DNA from: Istiophorus platypterus
Taxonomy: Eukaryota; Chordata; Actinopteri; Istiophoriformes; Istiophoridae
Assembly (NCBI GenBank): GCA_016859345.1
Contig: CM029122.1
Span: 3,105,001-3,169,000 of the forward strand
Direction: 5' to 3'
Length of the DNA stretch: 64,000 bases
Every line of letters starts with the position of its first letter. Position 1 is the stretch's first letter. The notes under the pieces are model-generated. The model was not told the origin of the DNA. It saw only the letters and a program-made list of their open reading frames with translations, and did not search any database. Both the position numbers and the translations under genes were made by a program. This document shows, piece by piece, positions 27,121 through 40,800 of this stretch.

Positions 27121-28998
27121 GTATGGCCGCTACCACCACCCGCTATAGTTGTAGTTTCATCGGGGTCGAAACGGACGAGGAATCTCGATGAATCGGTTCA
27201 TTTTGTCAGAAAATGGTGAAAAATGCCAGGAACAGTTCCCCCCAGCTCAAGATGATGTTTTCAGATTCCTTCGCTTTGTTTTTTGTGTGAACCAACAACC
27301 TACAACTCTCGGGGATTGAGTTTATCTTCATGTATTTTGAAGAAAAGCACCGAATTCTCTGTTTTAAGAAGCTGGAACCACAAAACTTTTGGTATTTTTA
27401 TTTGAAAAATGACCAAAAAAAAGAGCCAGTGTTCCATTATAGAAATAGTCGCTGATTCATTTTCTTTTGGTGAGTAATCGATTAATTGATTAATCATTGC
27501 ACCCGAAACCAAACTCTGTTATACTAGATTATTATATTAACCTGGACAAATCTAAAATCAGCCCCAGGATTTACCTAGAGACCAGTTGCAAGAGGAGTAA
27601 TCTTTTCATTAGTCCTGACATAAAAGTTGAATAATTGACAGGTCAATGGGCAGGAAATAAATCTGCAATTGATCTACTACAACTAATCGATTAATCAATT
27701 GGTTGAAAATCATCTTAATTATCAAATTGTTTGATTTTTTTAATCAAAAATGCAAAACATCTGATGGTTTCAGCTTCGTAAAAGTGAGGATTTGAGGCTT
27801 TCCTCTGTCGAAACTGAAGGTAAACCATTGGGTCATTGGCATTTTCTAACGTTTTCTGTCATTTTATAGACAAAAGAATGAATCAATTGAGAAAATATCC
27901 AGCAGGTTTATCGATAATGAAACTGTTAGTTTCAGCCGCGATCGGTACCTGTTTTGATTGATCAAGTCATTTGTCAGGTTAAAAGCTCCACCCATCAATC
28001 AGGCCCTGGTCAGACACAACAGATACTGGTGAAATAATCAATTGAATGATCCATTGACAGAAAAATAATCAGTTGCTATTTTGATAATCGATCAGTCGTC
28101 TGAATTTTTCTAGGCAAACATAATGTGCTGCTCATTCTCTGGTTCCAGCTTCTCTAAAGTGAGAATTTGCTGGTTTTGGGTCCCATATCATAATAAATGG
28201 AAAAAACTTTGGGCAGAATGACACCTGAAGGCATCACCCTGGTCAACGGGGAGTCGCCATCGGTAGTTTTTCACGTAGTTTTACATTTCTTGGACTAAAC
28301 GATAATCGATTACTTGAAAATAACAATCAGCAGATTAGTGACAGATTGATTGAGTTGCAGATTTTTGAATCGGTTAATCACCTGATCAGTGGATAATGAA
28401 AACTATCATCAGTTGCAGCTTCAGGATCATTTAAAGGAAACCGTTCCCACCAATGTAACCTTGCTGCAGTTAAACGCACCAGTTAGAGTTAGAAACATAC
28501 GCCCTTCAGTCTGCTCCTCTCCACTAATATTATAAATAGTGTTTCCCATTTACCGTTTTTTAAAAAGGCTTAAACAATTCCCCAACTTGTTTCTTCTCTG
28601 GACTGAAACATTCTTCGTTGTTTATTGGCCTTTAAAATGGTCCCAAATGGTCGACAGACGTCCTACTTATGGTCTTTCTTTTTTTTAAAAATACAGAATC
28701 ACTTTATTTTTCCCACAGGAGCCGCTTGTGAAGCGCATTAAAATTGATTGTACAGCCCGACGGGCTGCGGTTAGCGGCCACATCTGGGCTTTAAACATGG
28801 GCCCGACCCGTTAGTGCCTCGGTTCTGTTTTAAAGCCCCTTTCGAGCCGTCACCCTCCGCATGTGCGCATTGTTACAGCACCTAACCCTGGGACTTCTTC
28901 CTAGCAACAGGGCTCCTTGGTTCAGCCTATCTAGAAATAGGTCACACAAGGTTTTTTAATTTTTTTCCCTGCCTCTGCTAGTAGCCCTTCGTCTCTGT

Positions 28999-29057
<59 letters not shown>

Positions 29058-30411
29058 ATTCATGTGGAGGGCATGAAGTAATATATAATACCCCACCAGA
29101 GAGAGAGAGAGAGAGAGAAAGCCAAAACACCTGCTGTGATAGAGAATCTAATTTGAACATGTGTGATAATCTCGGACGGCCGACGGCTGCCGTAATCCCT
29201 TCATCTGACGCTCCAACTGGCCGTTTTCCGATGGTGACCTATTTGGAAGGAAATGGTGATTAAGTTCTGAATGGAGGGCCGAGCACGTAAACAGCCGACC
29301 GACGCGATAATGAATCATGGAGGAAAGTTGGACAGGGAGGGGTGGGGGTTGGTGGGTAAGGCAGGGAAGTTAAGTGTGTTTTCTGCCTCCTAATGACTTT
29401 CATTAGGTCGGGTCCGGCTCCAGAGCCCCGGGGCCCATCAAAGGCTCACCTCAAAGTGGGGCTGCAGCCGACGGTTATTTCCATCCCTGACGTATCCACC
29501 AATTATTTTTGGGATGAAGTGTTTTTCCTATAAAATTGCAAAAAACAGGGGAAAAAAAATCATTATTTATCCAAAGCCCAAGGTGACGTCTTCCGGTGCC
29601 TCGTCCCACTTTAGGACATTGACTCTACTGTCGCGATCCGGGATCCGAAGGCTCAAGAATGTATCAGCAGGCATTTAGGTTACAGAGGTGACCGGCGGCT
29701 TCTCTGGAAGATAATTAACCCGGTGATGTTCGTTTAAAAAGACTTAAAGTGGGTAAATTGTATTTATTGTTAGGTGGGTGGAAAATCAACTTTTTTTCCC
29801 AAAAATGGTTAAAAGAGACTTGGGGGGTTCTGGAAATACCTTCGGAACGCTGGTAGGTGTCCTTCTGGACAAGTTGGGCCGAGTTGGACCGAGTTTTTCC
29901 CAGTCCTGGTTTTGTTCTTGCCCCAGTTTGTGCCCCTCTTGTATTAGTGCACAGTCAGATCACAGAGACGACCACTGCTTTCTCTACAATATAATCGGCC
30001 GACGACGTTTGAAGAGTCTAGACGGACACTGACGGTTGTGATGGTATTTCAGGAATCCTCAAAGACTCATAAATCCATCTGAAAAAGAATATTTCAATCC
30101 GGTGATTGACAAGAAAAAAGACTTTTAACCTGTTTCCCGAGGTTCTGAATCAAAAACGGCTGCAAGTGTTTTTCCAGGTAACAGCGGTTAATTATATTTT
30201 AGAAAAGCCGATGGTTACGTCTGCGACCTGAATAACTGCCGGTGCTCGAGAGGCCCAGACCGCGGCTGCATCAGACCCGGTCCAACCTGGTCTTAGCGGA
30301 TCAGTCATCACGGCCAAATCCTGTTCACAACCTTGACAAGCAGTTTTAAATCCAAACACTGTAGCTGGTAAGTGGCGGCTTGATGTGTCAGAGTTGGAGC
30401 GTGCGTGCGTT

Positions 30412-30477
<66 letters not shown>

Positions 30478-31527
30478 TCCAACCTCACATCTGTCCAAGG
30501 AATCATGTTAACAAGCGGCTTTGCATCCGACATGAATTCCTGGATTCAGCCTCCCGGTCACGGACTGGACCCGGAAAAATCCCAAAATTGTAACTGTAAC
30601 CGGCTCTTGACTAAGCGGGTCCCATAAAGAGCAGGTGTGTTCAGACACTGTACTTAATGTGGGTCGGTCACGTCTGGACGATACCCGATCTACTTATTAA
30701 GAGTCCTCGTCGGGCCCCGTCGGAGTCAGTGGATCAGACCAGTACGTATGTAGTCCACGACGTCGGGCCCAGGAGGAACCCACCCGAGGGTCCTGGACAC
30801 TTCAGTCTTTTTGCCAAACATTCTGCAAATATCAGGAAACATCCTTTGCTGTGACAAATGTTAATTTGAAAATGCGTCACTGTTTTTTTCAACGTTTGTG
30901 TACTAAGTTTACTTCTTCAGCTGGATTTTTGCGACGAGTCGCAGCCTCCGCGACTGCCCATTGCTGTCATGAGCATTTATACTGCTGTGTTGGCGTCACT
31001 TTGCAGTTACACCTCCGATGCCATTTCTGTGTTAGATGGTTAGAACCATTTGCGTTTTTTTGTTGTTTTTTTTCTGGAAACTTTAAATTTGTTGAACATT
31101 TAAACTTTCCACAGCATTAATTCTCAAAAACCCCTTTGTGTTAATAATTCGACCTGTCAAAATAAAAGACCCCTGGCTTCCAGAGAAGCCCCCGGTGGTC
31201 CAGGAGTTAAAGCGCCGTCCATGAACCGCAGGGTCCAAAAAGAGACGTTTGAGGGCCACTGAAAATGCGAGTGTGTGTGAAACATGAATCTGGCACATTT
31301 GGTGACGCCACAGTCGCTCTCGTGTTGAGATCCTTACTTTTCTTTGCTGCTGCTCGCCAGCAGTCGGTTCATGACCCTTTACGGCAGTGAACACTCCTCC
31401 GCTACACTGTTGGGTTTTTTTTCCCCATAAAGTTTTTTTGAAGTTCTCTCTTTTCTTTACAGCCTTTCATCAGCAAGGAGTCATGAGTTCTGCCCTCAGA
31501 CAGACTTATAAATACAGCACTTCAGAC

Positions 31528-31625
<98 letters not shown>

Positions 31626-32612
31626 TCAGAGATAGCATCTAGATCCACTGTAAACAAACTGTGGTTCACACCAGTAATCACAATACATCTCAGAGGCATC
31701 TACGTGCAGTTACAGTGTGTGTTTCTGATGCTTAACAGGAATAAAATAAAAATAAAATAACGATACACTCATCGGCTGCGTAGGAAGGCCGCAGTGGCTT
31801 CTGGGTAACTCACCTCAGGTATACGCTCTGAAATCTGGACTAGAGCCGTTTGGGATAGGCCACATCCGGCCGCGTTCGGTCTCGGGAGGTTTGCCCTGCA
31901 CCAAACATGCACCGCGACTCCTTGAGACTTTTTTTTTTTTTAATTTTAACTGTGAGTGATCTCACTGGGCCTAAATCTGGCGACCGCCTCAAAAATGCGT
32001 CTGGGAACCGCCGAGCCCCTGATGCATCATCGGATCATCTAAAGCACGTCTAATGAAAGGGGGGGGTGTTAAAAGTGAAATCTGACACACGAATGCATAT
32101 TTTAAGTGTGAGTAAGTGGCAAAATGTGAGTTTAGTGTGCGGGTTGTTTCTGTCTCCTCTGGGCTCGTGTGATTTCACTGGACTAAAATGTGCGAATAAC
32201 GCATCTTCTCCCAAAGTGCGAAGGCTCCGTAAGATGAAACCGCGGTGATTCCAGTCTCCGGTAGTCACGTTCATCCTCGGAGGCCCCTTTTTTCCCTTTC
32301 TTTCTTTCGTTCTTTTGCGAGACAGTAAATCGCTCTTTTCAGGAAGATCTATGTAAATCGCCTTGTTTTTATGATTTGGCTCAGATAAACGTTGGTGATC
32401 CATGTCCTGGTTTAGTCCGTCAGGTTCCCTCCTGCCAACTGAGAGATGAAAAGATCCACATGATCTGTGCCTTTTAAAATGTGCGTCTTCCCGGATGAGA
32501 ACCAGATTTAAACCAGATTGTGTTCTCACGCCAGAGGAGTCTCTCTGGGGGGGTTTGAAACCATGTCCATGATAGAGAGGATATGCGATGTGATCACACC
32601 TTGGCTGGTTGG

Positions 32613-32645
<33 letters not shown>

Positions 32646-34096
32646 CTGTAAAGCTTCAGAAAACAGTGATAAATGTCCCTTGATTTTTCCCAGTGCCCAA
32701 CTTACACCCTTACAATGCTTGTTTCATCAAACCAAGAGTCCAAACCTCAAAATGATCAAAAATAGACTAAAGTGAGTGAATGGAAAAGCAGCAGATCCTC
32801 ACGATTGAGGAGCTGTAACCATGAAATCTTCATGGTTTTTTTTCTATGGAAAAGGTTTGGGAGTAGAACTGCTCAAAGCAACCTGCCGCCTTTCTGTGAC
32901 TTTCTGCCATCGTTGTTGAGACTGCCGTTGTTCTCTGGACAAAATGTTATGGGACCTGTCATGGGTTAAGGTTTCACGCACGTGAGCATTGAAGTCGCAG
33001 GTTCTGGTCGTGCAGAAGGTCCGATAGAGCGTTAGCATGATGTAAAAGATCAATAAAACCAATCACTGCTCAGATTTAATCATCTGATATGGGTTTTGGG
33101 GCGAGGGGGGGGGGGGGGGGTCAGTAGTTTCCAGCTCTGACGTTGTCCATTTCAGCACATTAGAAACACATCTGAGTTCCTGACGAGCACCTGGCCTGCA
33201 GGTGTCTCAAGGTTACCAGGCGTCTGTTTATGTCCTGGCTATGAACCTTGTCTAGCCACTTTTTGTTTTTGTTTTTGTTTTTTTTTAAGACGGTTTTTGT
33301 TCGGGCAAGTTCCTCCACTCACAGCTTCAGTTTCTGGCTCCCTGTTGAGGCCTTTGACCCCTGGTGGTGCTACTGCTGGTCTTACCCGTCAGTTGGTGCC
33401 TCATGAGGAAGCTCCGCCCTTTCTCCTCAGAAATTACGTTTCGATGCAGCTGCAGCAGAAAATAAATTTTGTAGGAATCGTAATAAGAAGCAGATTATTC
33501 ACTGTAAAATATGTTTAGTGTGTCTGTCAAAATGTTCGACCTCTCAATGGAATGGCTGCAGCAATATTACACTTTTTTTGAGGGAGGGTTAGAGGGATGT
33601 GTTGGTCGGTTTTTGGTAAAATTCCGATGAAACAAACCGCTTTAGATCAGGTAGATTAACATGGATAATCTCACCCATGCATGATGCTGATAAGGCCGAA
33701 AACACCCAGATTTATCAAGGGAGGTGATCGTTTTAAACTGATTTTACACAGCGGGAGAAACAGAAAACAAGGCGTCCTAAGGCCGCTATAGGACACCGTC
33801 GCCACCACCACTCCACCCTGCCGTGGCCTCGCCTGTCCCTGAAAGCGTTTCTAGGACTCCAACGGCGCCCGTCGCGCTCTCGCCTCTCACTCTCATCCTC
33901 ACTCAGACCCGAGCGCCGAGCCCCAGTAGCGGCCAGGCTCCCGGCGGTCGGCTTGGCCTCGTTTTTCTCTCCCCGACCGAGAGGAGCCTGGACGCCGGGG
34001 GCCCGGAGCCAGAGGCAACACATCAAAGCTCCTAATGGCTGATACTTCCCAGAGCTGATTGCTGCCGGCCTGGCTGAAAGCCCAGCGCAGTGCACA

Positions 34097-34137
<41 letters not shown>

Positions 34138-37100
34138 CTTATTATATATATATATATATATATAGCTTATATATATATATATATATAAGCTATATATATA
34201 TATATATAGCTTTTATATATATATATATATAAAAATATATATATAAAATATATATATATATATATAAAAATATAAAAGGATAGATAGATAGATAGATAGT
34301 ATATCCTGTGTGTGTCTGTTTCTGTGACAGAGAGGAAGCATGTGGACTTAAAAAGGATCATTATTGTTATTGATCTTTTCTCTGCAAACTGTCCGGTGCT
34401 CTTATGTCATAACTTCCCTCCAGTTATTGTTGTTTTTAACTTTCTATTGTTCCTGTTTATTATTACACTTTTCCTTCTTCAGATAGAACCAAATACTAAA
34501 ATAACTGAATACCCACGCAGGCACTGCAACCTACAGTGATACAGCTCAAGCTAATTTATATGCAGTTATCCAGTGTAGTCAGGTGGTCTCCAACCTAGGG
34601 GTCGGGCCCCTCCAGGGGGTCGCCAGATAAATCCGATGGGGTCGTCAGATAATCGCTGGTTCCAGTTTCTCAAACATGAGGATCTGACGCTTTTTCTCCG
34701 TCATACATTAAAGTAAACCGAACGTCTTCGGAGTTTAGACGACACAAGACATACAATTCACCTTGGACTGTAGGAAAGTGTAACAGTCATTTTTCACTAT
34801 TTTCAGACAATTTATAGACAAAACAGTGAATTGTGTGAACATAGTGCAGCTCCGACAGTAAAATTTTAGTGAACGAACGTTCTTAGTGAACGAACGTTCT
34901 ACAGCCTGAGGGTAGAACCTGTCAACACGGGGGGGCTGTATCTTCCTGCATGTGGAGCTGTGTCAGTCAGAGTTGAACTCGAGGAGCGAGAGGACGATGT
35001 TGGGTCAGGAGCAGATGAACAAACGGGAGGACACAGAGGGATTAACTGGTGGAGAGATGTCGCTTAACCTGAAGTGACGTGTATGACGGATGAGGGAGAT
35101 GTGGGATGAACCGTAACCGTCTTCCATTTGGATGAGGGATGAGTGATGGGAGGTGGTTTGACCCACAGAGGCTTCGCTTCGCTCTCCTGACCCTGTAAGA
35201 GGGTCTACATCCATCCATCCATCCATCCGTCCGTCCATCCATCCGCCTGTGCTCTCCATCATTTCCAGAGCTGAGTGCAGTTTTCACGTAATCTCTGTCT
35301 AATCGGGAATCTAATAGCCCGGGGCGGATTATGTGAGATTAAAGTTGGTATTTTGATTATTGCATTTAGAGGAGACATGAAGGGCAGAGCAGAGGAAGCA
35401 CAGACCTGGTTGATCTCAGTCAGTTATCAGTTATCCTGAAGCCGATTCCAGTCTGATCCTGGTTTATGGTCAGCTAATGAGCACTGGTTATTATTTATCA
35501 GCATTAGTTATTAGTTAGCAGCATTAGTTGTTAGTTAGTGAGCATTAGCTATTTGTTAGTATCATTAGTTATTAGTTAGTGTAAATAAGCTATTAGTTGG
35601 TAGCATTGGTTAGTATCATTATCTTTCCCTCTCTTTGCGTTTCTACTCATGAACTCGTGAGTTTTGCAGTTTCTCCTCCTATTAACCGACATTCCAATTT
35701 TTTTTTCTTTTTTCTTTTTGCCAAGATAAACTGGTCCAGTCTGAAATACCTCAGCGATTTTTGGATCAGTTACCGTGTTGTTTCGGGGTTTACACCTGGG
35801 GGGGCTGATGTGAATGGTTTTCCTCCCTCAGCTTCCATTGACGACCAAATGACCTGATGTTAAACTTACTTTCTTCTTGTTTTTTTGCGGCTCAACTCCA
35901 GCCTGTCGTCACCGAGTCGAAGTTCATCCTCCCAGAGCTGCTTGTTTTTCCTCCTGGTTTTACTCTTGTTTCCTTTTCTCCTCGTTGCCGGGCAGCTTTC
36001 TCCTTTTCACACCTTTTCACCCCCCACCCCCATTCACATGGGGGCTCATAAAGTCCATCTTGTATCCCCTGTTTGGTTCCAAACCCTCCCCCTTCCTCCC
36101 CCTTGCCTCCCATTTTCTCAGCTCTGTTGCCCCTCTCTGTGCCCTCAGTTGTTGCTCAACTCCTCTTGAACCCCCAAACTCACCCCCCCTTTGTCCTCCC
36201 CCTCACCCTGCCAGTTCCTACTTCTCCATACTCCTCTACATCTTTCCCCCCTTTTTTCCCCCCTTTGCCAGTCCTCCCTTCCTCCTCCTCCTCCCCCCTT
36301 TTTTTCTCCCACACAGCTCCGAACAGAGGCCTCAGTGTGCCGGTTGATGGGGCGAGTGGCAGCAGGATGGAGGGGGGGGGCAAAAGACTGAAACAAAAGC
36401 TTTGGTTGGAGGTGTGCATGACATCATGGTCCTCCTGGGAGCCATTAACTGCAGCATAGTTTTTTTTTTTACTGTTGACACTGCTACTGATCCACGTTTA
36501 ACTCGACTGACTCGGTTTTGTCCTTTAAAGGAAAGAAAGCCTCTTTTTTTTCAGGTTTTTTTTTTTTATTTGGTCACATAAACAGCAGCATAAAACCAGA
36601 TGGCAGAAGTGGAACAGATGTGACAGCAGTGGTTTAAAGAACAGAAACTCCCTTGACAGATGAGAACAAGGGGAAAGTATGATAATTGATCAATATAGTG
36701 TGATTTAGCAAAATATAAATAAAAGGAATTACAACTGTCCAGAGACAGACAGCTTGCCAATCAAAGGGGACGCAAAACAACCGCAAAAAGATTTAATAAA
36801 AAGAGAAAAAAGAGACCCAAAACGACCACAGGAAATAGCAAAACTGGATGCAAAATTCTCAAAACTGGCCAGTTTAGGACAAAGCCAAAACACATGGGTA
36901 ACAATGCGAGAAATGCTCTGCACCAGTGATGAACAGTATAATATCTATATGAGGATGCATATTTTTAGTATTTATTAAAGATTATGAAGTTGAAACTACA
37001 TAGATATTCTAAATATTTCCTCTGTAATGTTCCTTTTCTGTTAGACTTTGTATTTGAGCAGTGCTGCTTCACAGAAACCCTGCTAGTTGTAGACACACAC

Positions 37101-37456
37101 AGCCCCCGTTGCCCCCCCCTTCCCCTTTTAACCTGTTGGCCGGTGTGTATTTTGCGCCATTCCCCTCGTTTTGCCAGCCACCAGCTGCAAACATGCGAGC
37201 CCGTGTTCAATTTAAATTCACCTCAAGTATTCGGAGCTGGGGGGGGGCTTGAACCCGCAGGAATGCCAGTAAAGTGGAGCCGTGTTTGCCCGGCCCCCGG
37301 TTTACTGGTCCCATTGAGGTTCTGGTGGTCTTTAGTCTCATAATGGGGCGAGCCAGGCAGCCCATTCAGGGGCTGCAGGGATCTCAGCTGTGCTGCTGGT
37401 CTCCCCAACCTCTGGGGTGTTTGTTCGTGAGAATGTGGGGGGTTGTGGCGAGGAAT

Positions 37457-37517
<61 letters not shown>

Positions 37518-37780
37518 TACATACAAGCACAGATATGCACACACATACACACACGTGCATGAACACACACTCACAGATATGCACACACATGCGCATGCAT
37601 GCACACCGAATGCATGAACACATACACATATGCATACACACATATGTATGCACAGATATACACACACACACACACACACACACATATGCATGAACACACA
37701 CGCACACACACACCTCCTCCTAATCTTACTACATCCAAAATACACAATTTAGTGTTTTTAAAATGCTTTAAATGGACTTT

Positions 37781-37842
<62 letters not shown>

Positions 37843-40800
37843 ATGCGTGCATGTGCATCGGGGAACGTGGCCAAGCTTCTCTGGGAACAGCCCCTCTTTG
37901 TGGACACAGGAAGTACGGTGATGGTCTCAGGGTTTCCCAGCCAAGGTTTTCAAGAAAAACAGCACAGGACTTGTTCAGCAAAACACCAACACAAACTGGA
38001 CACTTCACGCCTCTAACTGGGAAAAGCAAATGGGAAAAACGACAGATAAGAATAGGCATAATTATGACTTCATTATATAGAACTTCTCTTAACATAGCTA
38101 CAATGTGCTTTAACAAAAGGACACATGATACAGCAATAAAATTATAGAGTAAAAACAAGAAAAAGGAGATATTAATGATGATTAAAATAGAATAATATTG
38201 TCCAGGAGACTTATAAAAGCACAGGTCAGTTGAAAACCAGTGTAAAAATGTGTGTTTTTATCTGACTTTTAAAACAAGTGACTGTGTAGCTATCCACAGT
38301 GATTCTAAAGGCCACTTGCTTGTATGTCTACACATCATGGCGACACAGACCGCGAGATCTGTGATTGGTCGGCTCGGTGTCATCGGATTTCCAGCTCCAC
38401 CTCCTTCGCTGCTGCCGCTGTACAAACTGTTTTCTCCTACGTCTTCTTTTGTTTCTGCGTCGCAGTAAATGCAGGAAAACTAAAACCGCTGTTCAACATC
38501 CATCAGCTCCAACTCCATCGAGATCCGCTCGGTTTCGGCTGCTGTTGTTTCAAAGCAACACCGACAAACTGGTGGAAAATGGTGGCGTAGAGTGGGATAT
38601 AAATGCCGCTGCCAACTAGTGGTTTGGTGGTGTAATCGCAGTGACGCCAAAGCAGAAGTGTAAATGCTAAGGACGGCGTAGCCCACCTGCATAGACTCTA
38701 CCCAGAAGCACAAATCCGGCTTAAATCTAAATTTAGGAACCGTGAGAGGAGCTTTTCCTGGTGACCGAAATTTGCACCCTTCTTCGTTTTGGTTTAATCC
38801 ATTTAATGCTTTTTAGGTGATTAGCAGAATTTTTAACAGTTTCCTGGAGGCAGCGAAGAGATGCTAAAACTGGGGTAATGTGTTCTCTGCTCATAAGTCT
38901 AGTTAAAAGCCGAGCCGCTGCATTTTGGACTAATTGCAGACAATTTAGTCTTTTTTGTTTTTTTTTATTACTAAGTGCAGGATGTACAGAAAGAGCACAA
39001 ATAACAACAGCTGACAGATATTTGGATCCTTCAGATGTGCCTCAACTTATTAAAAACAGGAAATAGTTTTGTACGAGAATTAACTACAAAAGTTCAAGTC
39101 AGACTTTGCCACCGTATTTTACAGAATCACTTGGAATTTACACGAGTGAACTTTACGTTCTATAAATGTTGCTGAAGTTTGTTCAAGAGTTGTTGCATTT
39201 TATGTCAAATGGGTCAAACTTAAAAGCCAAAGAAAAACCAACCATATTCATATGGAGATAATATCAACTCAAGCTCCTCACTACCCTTTTCCAGGGCTTT
39301 CCACCACTTCACACGTCTTCATCAGTGGGTGGAGTTTGCATGGTTGTTATTGAGATGGAACTGAGCTCAAAGTCAACTTACTGGCTTTTTCCAGAGCTTC
39401 CAGCCAAAGCTGCCATGACTAATGGATGCTAACTATAACAATTAATCAGTAACTATAAATTTTAAGCAAAAATAACAAACATCTGCTGTTTCCAGCCTCT
39501 GAAATATGAGAATTTGATGCTTTTCTTCGTTGTACATGACACTAAACTGATCATCTTTGGGTTCTGGACAAAGATAACTTTTTTAAGCCTTTTAAAAAAG
39601 ATTTTTTTAAACATTAGGCCACGTTAGGCGAGAGATGGGGAACACCTGTTCAGGTAGCCAGTCTATCACAGTAGCAGTGTAGAGTTGCTTATTAACCTAA
39701 CTTGCTAATCTTTGGACTGTGGGAGGGCACCGAGGGCACGGGGGCCACACGGAGGGGCCCCAGGCCGGCCCGCTGGTCCATCTTAATGAGAGGCAACGGT
39801 GTCAACCACTGCACCACGAGATCAGAAGTTTGACCCGGCCAGTCGAGCCCTGGGAAGCTCCGTGGTTGATCCGGCCCCATGTTTAGGATCGTTGTCTTGC
39901 CGAATGATGACATGTTGTCCGGTGAGTTTTGATGCTTTTGACTGAATTCGGGCACAGAAGCCTCCGGTAAACCTCTGGCTTTCATCCCGTTGCTTGTATC
40001 GGCAGTGAAATCTTTGATAAATGTCAGTGATCTGGTTCCATTGGCAGCCGCACATGTCCAGGCCACAGCAGAACCAGGACTGTTTGACAGATGAGGTGGC
40101 GGCTTTGGGTCATGAACCGATCCCTTTTTATTTTTTCCTCCACGCTTTCATCTTCCCATAATTTCGACAGAGGTTGACTTTTGTTTCATCAGTCCAGGGA
40201 ACTTTGGTCCAGAACCGGCTTCTTTTCTTGTGTTTTTGTGAACTCCAGCCTGTTTTTTTCTTTTTTTCTTTCTGAGGTTTACCAGGGGTTTTGCAACTTG
40301 TGTTGAATCCTCTGAGGTTCTGGTCCTGAAGTTTTCTTATGATCGATGACAATGAAGAATGTCCGCCTACGTTTCGGAGACCGTTCTGGACTTTTAGCAT
40401 GCAAATCATTATCTGCTCATCGACCAGACCTCTTCTCCTCGGTCTATTGGGTTGTTTGTTGTTTTCTACTCTACCATAGTTTTACCGTGTTTGCGACCCT
40501 CATCATTGTCTTCCTAAACTACACGTTCACCTCTTCGCCCTCCATATTGACAGAGCTCCACCTCAAATCTAAATGTCAACTCTGAGCCAGATGTTAGTTT
40601 TTTTCGTGCTCGAACTAATGTTAAAATGACACAGCTCTCCAAGAAACATTTATCAGCCAAGTGTCCAATTGCTTTTGAAACCTTGCACTCTGGACACCAT
40701 GTGTTTGAAGGACTCTATCTCACACACTGGTCTTTCTATATTTACATAAACCCGCTAATATAGAAGCTGAGACTTGGCACTTTAATGTAGTTTCCATTAT

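Noticed and set aside
35877..36459. Pro/Ser-rich open frames of 130-156 residues
   Set aside because: They follow the pyrimidine-rich tract and its complement; no coding signal remains outside it.
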